Source: Saccharopolyspora hirsuta (lineage in GTDB: Bacteria; Actinomycetota; Actinomycetes; Mycobacteriales; Pseudonocardiaceae). From it: DNA of 64,000 bases. The stretch is taken from positions 124,001 through 188,000 of the forward strand of contig NZ_VWPH01000002.1 in NCBI RefSeq assembly GCF_008630535.1. Reading direction: 5' to 3'. The stretch's first letter is position 1; every line of letters begins with the position of its first letter. The notes under the pieces are model-generated. The model worked only from the letters and a program-made list of their open reading frames with translations, ran no database searches and had not been told where the DNA came from. Made by a program: the position numbers and the translations under genes. Below, piece by piece: positions 58,491 to 64,000 of the stretch.

Positions 58491-59063
58491 ATGTTCTCGC
58501 GCAGCAAGCTGATCCTGGCGGCCGGATCGATCGCGCTGTCCGCGCTGGCAGCGGCCGGGTGCTCGGCGGGCGCGCAGCCGGAAGCCCCGCGTCCCGCGGA
58601 CGCGCCGCAGCAGGTGCAGCCCCTGCAGTCCGGGAGCTCCGAGCAGGCGAGCACCTTCCAGGCGCCGGTCTCCACCGACAAGCCGGACATCCGCGCCGGC
58701 GTGCACGGCAACGAGGAGCGCGTGGTCTTCGACTTCAGCGGCCTGAAGGGCGTCGACGGCATCAAGGTGATGAAGCACGAGCTGAACGAGCAGGCCCCGG
58801 TCTGGGGTGGCTCCGGCGAACCGGTCGAGGGCATCACCGGCAAGGCGTTCCTGCACATCTACGTGGAGGTGGCGGATCCGGAGCGCCGCACGGCGGGCCC
58901 GGAGAGCTTCGACCAGCGCCTCGCGAGCAGCGCGGTGGTCAACGACAACTCGCACGGCACCGGCGAGCTGACCATCGGCCTGGCCCAGAGCGTCGACTAC
59001 GAGGTCCTGGTCGAGGGCGAGAAGGTGATCGTCAACATGGCGGCCGGGCCGCTCGGTCGCTGA
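58491..59063 (+). CDS. Lipoprotein with AMIN-like domain
   Basis: 190 residues. Lipobox AAGC with Cys24, a Pro/Gln-rich linker to about residue 60, then a beta-rich domain beginning RVVFDFSGLKGVDGIKV that resembles AMIN-like domains of actinobacterial lipoproteins, ending EVLVEGEKVIVNMA. AMIN domains bind peptidoglycan or target other wall enzymes. The assignment rests on pattern only. ATG follows GAGAGG. An E-type hairpin follows. Confidence 0.72.
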   Translation: MFSRSKLILAAGSIALSALAAAGCSAGAQPEAPRPADAPQQVQPLQSGSSEQASTFQAPVSTDKPDIRAGVHGNEERVVFDFSGLKGVDGIKVMKHELNEQAPVWGGSGEPVEGITGKAFLHIYVEVADPERRTAGPESFDQRLASSAVVNDNSHGTGELTIGLAQSVDYEVLVEGEKVIVNMAAGPLGR

Positions 59064-59098
59064 CCGGCTCCGGCCGGGCGTTGGGTCTGGCGGGGTTC

Positions 59099-59140
59099 CG
59101 TGCGCACTTTCCGGGGCTGCAGCACCAGAAAGTGCGCACG
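59099..59140. repeat. E-family hairpin repeat, copy 3
   Basis: CGTGCGCACTTT / AAAGTGCGCACG (12-bp perfect arms), loop with CCGGGGCTGCAGCACCAG. 35 nt after the lipoprotein stop. Confidence 0.8.
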
Positions 59141-59263
59141 TGCCATGTCCTGCCGAAACGATCCCCGGGTGCGGCGATCAGCGCCTCCCGGTGCCGTGGA
59201 ATTCAGCCACTGGAACCACTGAAGTGGCTTCACCGGGCGTTGATCTCGTGAGAGGGTGCGGCT

Positions 59264-60199
59264 GTGAGCTTCCGCACGCGCCACGGGCGCCTTCTCGCTT
59301 CGATCGCCGCGGCCGGATTGCTGCTCGCCGGTTGCGGTTCCGGGCCCAGCCAGGTCGGTGCCGCCGCGATCGTCGGCGACACCCGGATCCCGGTCGCCGA
59401 CGTGCAGTCCTGGTTCACCGAGCTCTTCGAGCGGCAGCCGGACATCAAGCCGCAGGCGAAGGAGCAGGGCGCGCTCGACGACGTCGGGCGCCAGCTGGCT
59501 TCGCAGCTGGTCCGCCAGGAGCTGGTCGAGCAGGCCGCGCGCGAGGAGCGGTTGACCGTCACCGATCAGCAGGTCGCGGAGCGGATCGGCCAGCTGGGCG
59601 GACCGGAGGCGGCCACCGAGGGCATGATCTACGGCCCGCGGGAAGCCGGTGAGATGGTCCGAACCCAGCTGCTGACGGCGGAGCTCGGGCGCAAGTACAT
59701 CGACCGGCTGGTGATCACCTTCGACCTCACCCAGGCGAGCACCCGCCGGGAGGCCGAGGAGAAGGCCCGGCGGATGGCGCGCGGCCCGCAGGAGTCGGCG
59801 GCGCTGGTCGCCGAGGACGCGGCGGCCGGGCTGCTGGCCGGTGCCGACCAGCGGGCGCGCCCGGTGGACACCCCGGAGCTCGCGACCACCACGCCGCTCT
59901 TCGGCGCCGAACCCGGCACGGTGATGGCCTTCGAGCGGACGCCGAACAACGGCCAGTGGCTGGTCGTGCGGATCAAGGACCGCCAGGTCGACCCCGCCGC
60001 CCCGGCCCAGCTGGCCAACGGCGCGGACGACCAGGTGCTGCAGCAGTTCGGGACGTACCTGCTCGGCGCGACGGCCGACCGCGCCGGGGTGCAGCTCAGC
60101 CCGCGCTACGGCGTCTGGGACCCGGTGGGCCTCGCGGCGGTGCCGAGCGAGGGCGAGACCACGGGTTTCCGCTTCCCGGAGCACGCCCCGCAGTCCTGA
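59264..60199 (+). CDS. SurA N-terminal domain lipoprotein
   Basis: 311 residues. Lipobox LAGC with Cys24, then an N-terminal SurA/PrsA-like helical chaperone region (AAIVGDTRIPVADVQSWFTEL...QLVRQELVEQAAREERLTVTDQQV). No parvulin PPIase domain is evident. Likely a surface-anchored folding factor. GTG start at 59264; placed between mfd and mazG. Confidence 0.78.
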   Translation: MSFRTRHGRLLASIAAAGLLLAGCGSGPSQVGAAAIVGDTRIPVADVQSWFTELFERQPDIKPQAKEQGALDDVGRQLASQLVRQELVEQAAREERLTVTDQQVAERIGQLGGPEAATEGMIYGPREAGEMVRTQLLTAELGRKYIDRLVITFDLTQASTRREAEEKARRMARGPQESAALVAEDAAAGLLAGADQRARPVDTPELATTTPLFGAEPGTVMAFERTPNNGQWLVVRIKDRQVDPAAPAQLANGADDQVLQQFGTYLLGATADRAGVQLSPRYGVWDPVGLAAVPSEGETTGFRFPEHAPQS

Positions 60200-60269
60200 C
60201 CGCCCGATGGTGACCAAGGACTCGGTGGATGTGGCCACGGGGCGTGTGCGGGCTTGGGACAATCGGAGC

Positions 60270-61280
60270 ATGAACGAGGTGCGGGTGGCGGAAGGTTCGG
60301 CGGTGGTCCTGGTCGACGACCGCCTCGGTGAAGTCGTGCCTGCCGCGGCAGTCCCGCTGCTGCGCCGCGCCACCGCCTACGCTGAGCCCGGCCTCGCGCC
60401 CGCTGCGCGCGAGGCGCTCGGCGCGCCGGAACCGCCCGCCGACCTGCTGGCGCAGGCCGCGCGCGGACCGGTTGTGCTGTTCGTCGGCGACCTCGGCTGC
60501 GCCGACGCCGAAGCGCTGCGCGCCGCCGGTGCCCGGGTGATCAGCGCGCCCGCCCCGCCCGGGGTGGAGCTGCTGGACGCGGTGACCGTGATGGACCGCC
60601 TGCGCTCGCCGGGCGGTTGCCCGTGGGACGCCGAGCAGGACCACGACACGCTGCGCAAGTACCTCGTCGAGGAGACCTACGAGCTGCTCGACGCCATCGC
60701 CGACGGCGACCGCGAGGCGCTGCGCGAGGAGCTCGGCGACGTGCTGCTGCAGGTGCTGTTCCACGCGCGGGTCGCCGCCGAGGACGCGGCCGATCCGTTC
60801 GACATCGACGCGGTCGCCGCGGGTCTGGTCAGCAAGCTCGTGTCGCGGCACCCCAACGTGTTCGCCGACGCGGAAGCGCTGCTGGACGCCGAGTCGCAGC
60901 ACGCCCGCTGGGAAGAGCTGAAGCAGCGGGAGAAGCAGCGCGAATCCATTGTGGACGGCGTGGCGCTGGCGCAGCCCGCGGTGGCGCTCGCCGCCAAGCT
61001 GGTGCAGCGCGCCGCCCGCGCCGGGATCCCGGCGGAGGCGATGCCGCGCGGCGAGGCCCCCGGCGAGGCGCTGTTCGACATCGCCGCGCGGGCCAAGCTC
61101 GCCGGTGGCGACCCGGAGGACGAGCTGCGCGCGGTCGCGCTGTCCTTCGCCGAGCGGATCCGCGCGGCCGAGCGGCGGGCGCGGGAGTCCGGCCGGGAAC
61201 CGGCGGAGCTGGCTGCGGACGAGTGGCGCGCGCTGATGTCGGAATTGTCTGACCCGGTGGCCGTGCGCGCCGAGTCGTGA
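60270..61280 (+). CDS. mazG: Nucleoside triphosphate pyrophosphohydrolase MazG
   Basis: 336 residues. An N-terminal extension of about 115 residues of tetrapyrrole-methylase-like remnant precedes the MazG domain (MDRLRSPGGCPWDAEQDHDTL, EETYELLDAI, EELGDVLLQVLFHA), which carries the EExxE/ExxD metal site. Hydrolyses NTPs, limiting mutagenic or stress nucleotides. ATG 6 nt after GACAAT (leaderless). Rv1021 equivalent. Confidence 0.92.
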   Translation: MNEVRVAEGSAVVLVDDRLGEVVPAAAVPLLRRATAYAEPGLAPAAREALGAPEPPADLLAQAARGPVVLFVGDLGCADAEALRAAGARVISAPAPPGVELLDAVTVMDRLRSPGGCPWDAEQDHDTLRKYLVEETYELLDAIADGDREALREELGDVLLQVLFHARVAAEDAADPFDIDAVAAGLVSKLVSRHPNVFADAEALLDAESQHARWEELKQREKQRESIVDGVALAQPAVALAAKLVQRAARAGIPAEAMPRGEAPGEALFDIAARAKLAGGDPEDELRAVALSFAERIRAAERRARESGREPAELAADEWRALMSELSDPVAVRAES

Positions 61281-61399
61281 CGCACACTTGCCGCGGGTGC
61301 GTCGGCTGACGACGCGAGATCACGGCGATTCATCCACGGGTGGGCGGTCTGCTGGGTTCGACGCCCTGAAGTGTCCAGGTGCGCGAGGGAGGAACTTTG

Positions 61400-62188
61400 G
61401 TGTCGCGTCGGCTCTGGCTGCTGTTATGCCCTGCGCTCACCCTGGTGGCGTCGTGCGCGCCCCCCGCGCCCCCGCGGGTGGAGCAGACGCCGTTCGCCCC
61501 GCCCCCGGCGACCGCCCCGCCGGACCCCGGCATCGACCCGCCCGAAGTGCAGCTGCTCCAGCCGGGCGGACCCCCGCTGCCCCCGTCGGAACGACCGCAG
61601 AACCAGCTGGTCGACTGGTCCGAGTCGATGGCCGACGAGCTCAACATCCCCCGCGCCGCGCTGCAGGCCTACGGCTACGCGCAGCGGTACATGGAGGAGA
61701 GCGCCCCGGAGTGCCGCCTCAGCTGGACGCTGCTAGCCGGGATCGGCGCGGTCGAGTCGAGCCACGGCAGGCACGGCGGGGCGCGGCTGGACGAGACCGG
61801 CCGCCCCAGTACCCCGATCATCGGGCTGCCGCTGGACGGCAGCGACGGGGTGAAGCGGATCCCCGACACCGACGGCGGCGCGCTCGACGGCGACGTCGAG
61901 TGGGACCGGGCGGTCGGACCGCTGCAGTTCATCCCCACCACCTGGAACGAGTGGCAGATCGACGCCGACGGCGACGGCGTGGCCGACCCGCAGGACATCG
62001 ACGACGCGGCGCTGGCGGCGGGCCGCTACCTGTGCAGCGCGGGCGGCGACCTGCGCGACGTGGACGTGTTCTGGAACGCGCTGCTGACCTACAACCAGAG
62101 CCGCAGCTACGGGCAGGAGGTCCTGGACTGGGCCGACCACTACGGCAGGTCCAGCCACGACATCCCCGCCGTCGCCAGCGGCAGCTGA
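61400..62188 (+). CDS. Lytic transglycosylase lipoprotein, paralogue 1
   Basis: 262 residues. Lipobox VASC (Cys19), a Pro-rich linker (20-65), then a lytic transglycosylase domain: LAGIGAVESSHGRHGG with the catalytic Glu, IPDTDGGALDG, WDRAVGPLQFIPTTW and DADGDGVADPQDIDDAALAAGRYLC. GTG at 61400 follows GGGAGGA. Cleaves peptidoglycan strands outside the membrane. Highly similar in its core to the next enzyme, so a tandem duplication. Confidence 0.92.
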   Translation: MSRRLWLLLCPALTLVASCAPPAPPRVEQTPFAPPPATAPPDPGIDPPEVQLLQPGGPPLPPSERPQNQLVDWSESMADELNIPRAALQAYGYAQRYMEESAPECRLSWTLLAGIGAVESSHGRHGGARLDETGRPSTPIIGLPLDGSDGVKRIPDTDGGALDGDVEWDRAVGPLQFIPTTWNEWQIDADGDGVADPQDIDDAALAAGRYLCSAGGDLRDVDVFWNALLTYNQSRSYGQEVLDWADHYGRSSHDIPAVASGS

Positions 62189-62210
62189 TCCCGCCGTCCG
62201 CGGGGGAGTG

Positions 62211-62460
62211 CGATTTCAGTGAGGTTTTTCCAGCCTCGTTCTGCGTGGCGGTGCGGGTGGCGGAACCTCAGCGCCCGCCTGGCTGTGGGTGCCCTGACTG
62301 ATGTATGTCCGATACACGGCGTCAGGGCCGTCCTCGCCAGGCGGACGCTGAGAACCCGCGGCGGTGCGAGTTGCGGGGGGTGGGTTATGCGCCTGCGGCG
62401 CATGCGGCACCTGCCGATCGGTGCCGGTCGCCCTTCGCGGCTGCGGTCCACAGACAGGGA
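62211..62460 (+). repeat. D-family structured repeat, copy 7
   Basis: Complete copy 22 nt after the transglycosylase stop. CGATTTCAGTGAGG start; outer arms CCTCAGCGCCCGCCTGG (62266-62282) / CCAGGCGGACGCTGAG (62337-62352); inner GCCCTGAC (62291-62298) / GTCAGGGC (62321-62328); apical TGTAT/ATACA; then ATGCGCC-TGC-GGCGCAT (62387-62403). Followed by an A element whose last bases TGAAATCG complement the D start, so the D+A unit has short terminal inverted repeats. Confidence 0.9.
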
Positions 62461-62466
62461 TGAACA

Positions 62467-62508
62467 AGTTCAATGGAAATCGGAGGTCTGATTTCCATTG
62501 AAATCGCG
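62467..62508. repeat. A-family paired quasi-palindrome, copy 8
   Basis: AAGTTCAATGGAAATCGG and TGATTTCCATTGAAATCG. Part of the D-A-C-B cluster that fills the 569-nt gap 62189-62757. Confidence 0.88.
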
Positions 62509-62546
62509 GGAGTTCCGCGCAGCCCGGACGACCTGTCCGCATGCTC

Positions 62547-62571
62547 CGGCGTGTCGTCGCCCGACACGCCG
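62547..62571. repeat. C-family hairpin, copy 3
   Basis: CGGCGTGTCG / CGACACGCCG with a short TCGC loop; perfect. Confidence 0.85.
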
Positions 62572-62579
62572 TGAGATCG

Positions 62580-62638
62580 CAGTTTCAATTGAAACTGCGA
62601 TCCGCCGTGCGTGGACTCCGCAGTTTCAGTTGAAACTG
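62580..62638. repeat. B-family palindrome pair, copy 4
   Basis: CAGTTTCAATTGAAACTG (62580-62597) and CAGTTTCAGTTGAAACTG (62621-62638), 41 bp apart; the spacer matches that of copy 3. Ends about 108 nt before the next gene's -10 box. Confidence 0.9.
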
Positions 62639-62757
62639 CGGTTGCCCGCGGCGCGGGGAGCGGTGGCGGTGGGGTGATCGGCCGGTGGCCCGGGGATGGC
62701 CGGAAGGCATCGTTCGGAGGCTGGATGGTCCGGCCTACTGTTGAGTAGCCTGTCCGG

Positions 62758-63585
62758 GTGATCAGGACCACTTCCGACGTGTTCGCCGCCCTCGGGCGGT
62801 TGGCCACCGCGTTCGGGCTGCTCGCCGCGATGGTCGTCGGGGTCGGCCTGATCAACGTCCTCGGCGCACCGCCGTCCGCGCCGTGGGCGGGACCGCCGGT
62901 GGAGCGGGAACCCGAGCCCGCACCGGTGCTGCCGGGCTCGACCGCACCGCCGGTGGAGGAGCCGCTGCCGCAGGCCATCCCGGGCGTCGACCCGGGCCAG
63001 CTCGAACCGGGCGCGGACCCGGTGCGCAAGTGGGCCGACGAGGTGGCGACGGTGGTGGACATCCCGGCGCGCGCGATCGTCTCCTACGTCAACGCCGACC
63101 TGGCGATGCGCCAGTACCAGCCGGGCTGCCGGATCTCCTGGGCGACGCTGGCGGGCATCGGGCGCGTCGAGTCCAACCACGGCCGCTTCGCCGGGCGGAT
63201 CCTGCGCGAGGACGGCCGACCGTCCAGCCCGATCATCGGCGTGCCGCTCAACGGCGCGCCCGGCATCCGCGAGATCCCGGACACCGACGGCGGCCTGCTC
63301 GACGGCGACCCGGTGCACGACCGGGCGGTCGGTCCGATGCAGTTCATCCCGTCGACCTGGCGGAAGTGGGCCACCGACGGCAGCGGCGACGGGATCGGCG
63401 ACCCGCAGAACCTGGACGACGCCGCGGTGTCCGCCGCCCGCTACCTCTGCGCCGGTGGCCGCGACATGACCACCGGCGCGGGCTGGTGGGCCGGGGTGAT
63501 GTCCTACAACAACTCGGTGGAGTACGCCCAGAAGGTCTTCGCCCTCGCCGAGTCCTACGCCGAAGCGGGCAACCGCCGCCGCTGA
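62758..63585 (+). CDS. Lytic transglycosylase, LpqU-like paralogue 2
   Basis: 275 residues. N-terminal membrane anchor (about 8-35, LGRLATAFGLLAAMVVGVGLINVLG, no lipobox Cys), Pro-rich linker, then the same domain as the previous gene: LAGIGRVESNHGRFAG, IPDTDGGLLDG, DRAVGPMQFIPSTW, DGIGDPQNLDDAAVSAARYLC. GTG 6 nt after TAGCCT (leaderless). Corresponds to Rv1022 (lpqU), although here membrane-anchored rather than lipidated. Confidence 0.92.
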   Translation: MIRTTSDVFAALGRLATAFGLLAAMVVGVGLINVLGAPPSAPWAGPPVEREPEPAPVLPGSTAPPVEEPLPQAIPGVDPGQLEPGADPVRKWADEVATVVDIPARAIVSYVNADLAMRQYQPGCRISWATLAGIGRVESNHGRFAGRILREDGRPSSPIIGVPLNGAPGIREIPDTDGGLLDGDPVHDRAVGPMQFIPSTWRKWATDGSGDGIGDPQNLDDAAVSAARYLCAGGRDMTTGAGWWAGVMSYNNSVEYAQKVFALAESYAEAGNRRR

Positions 63586-63602
63586 GCCCCTACGCTCGGG
63601 AG

Positions 63603-63968
63603 ATGCTGAGCATCGGAACGATCGTGCTGGGAGCGGCCGACGTCCACCGCGCCGCGGCCTTCTGGGGGCAGGCCCTGGGGTACGTCCCCCGGGACGAGAT
63701 CGAGGAGGACTGGGCGGTGCTGGTCCCCGCGAGCGGAACGGGCCCCGGTCTGGCGCTCGGGCTCAGCGACACCCCCGTCCAGGACCACCCGCGCGTCCAC
63801 CTGGACCTCTACGCCCGCGACGCCGCGGACCAGGCCGCCGAGGTCGAGCGGCTGGTCGCGCTCGGCGCCGAGCGCGTGGCGTGGGACAGCTACCCGGACG
63901 ACCCCGACTTCGTCGTGCTCGCGGACACCGAGGGCAACCGGTTCTGCGTCATCGACACCGGCCGCTGA
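63603..63968 (+). CDS. Glyoxalase/bleomycin-resistance family protein
   Basis: 121 residues, one vicinal-oxygen-chelate domain: IVLGAADVHRAAAFWGQALGYVP, VHLDLYARD, and DPDFVVLADTEGNRFCVID. Such small actinomycete proteins are of unknown substrate. ATG 6 nt after TACGCT (63591-63596), leaderless. Starts 17 nt after the transglycosylase gene. Confidence 0.85.
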   Translation: MLSIGTIVLGAADVHRAAAFWGQALGYVPRDEIEEDWAVLVPASGTGPGLALGLSDTPVQDHPRVHLDLYARDAADQAAEVERLVALGAERVAWDSYPDDPDFVVLADTEGNRFCVIDTGR

Positions 63969-64000
63969 GCTCAGCGCCGGGCTGGCGATGTCTTGGTGTG

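Overview
The window is GC-rich chromosomal DNA of an actinomycete, most likely a Pseudonocardiaceae member close to Saccharopolyspora. This is judged from third-codon GC bias, GTG and TTG starts, many leaderless promoters, two Rpf proteins, a Pmt mannosyltransferase and a backbone matching mycobacterial gene order. No rRNA, phage, insertion sequence or CRISPR array was seen; one tRNA (Gln, TTG) is present.

Layout. 1-6257: a sugar-acid operon (hexuronate reductase, cut by the window edge, then a zinc dehydrogenase, MFS carrier, mannonate dehydratase, KDPG aldolase and KDG kinase) that reads as a complete L-gulonate/D-mannonate to pyruvate + glyceraldehyde-3-phosphate route. 6258-10712: a drug-efflux MFS behind a SoxR-type operator, then furA-catalase-ankyrin for peroxide defence. 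10877-16107: lysine 6-aminotransferase, then a two-component system divergent from an ABC exporter. 16223-62188 and beyond: a core block in the order pmt, rsmI, pabB, metG, tatD, rpf, rpfB, rsmA, (metNIQ), ispE, ABC-F, acyl-CoA/AMP ligase, pth, rplY, prs, glmU, tRNA-Gln, tetR, mfd, mazG and an LpqU-like lytic transglycosylase. This follows M. tuberculosis Rv1002c-Rv1022 as I remember it. Lineage-specific insertions are metNIQ, an Nramp-like carrier, a nitroreductase, a GGDEF protein, a desaturase, a PQQ-type dehydrogenase, a BCCT carrier, a P450/ferredoxin pair and lipoproteins.

The most unusual content is intergenic. At least five families of palindromic repeats sit between genes: (A) paired 18-bp quasi-palindromes with a TTTCAATGGAAA core; (B) pairs of the 18-bp palindrome CAGTTTCAATTGAAACTG spaced 41-42 bp; (C) GGCGTGTCG/CGACACGCC hairpins between A and B; (D) a multi-stem element of about 240 bp, seven copies, each starting 3-25 nt after a stop codon and in the sense orientation of that gene, with compensatory changes in the stems; and (E) a GTGAGTACTT-type hairpin with a conserved loop, three copies. 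They look like a structured 3'-end repeat system that I cannot match to a described family.

Regulatory signals include a SAM riboswitch followed by a short ORF resembling actinobacterial sulfur leader peptides ahead of metNIQ, a perfect operator between a P450 and its TetR, tandem palindromes ahead of a desaturase, and about thirteen genes whose -10 box lies 6-8 nt before the start codon (leaderless mRNA).
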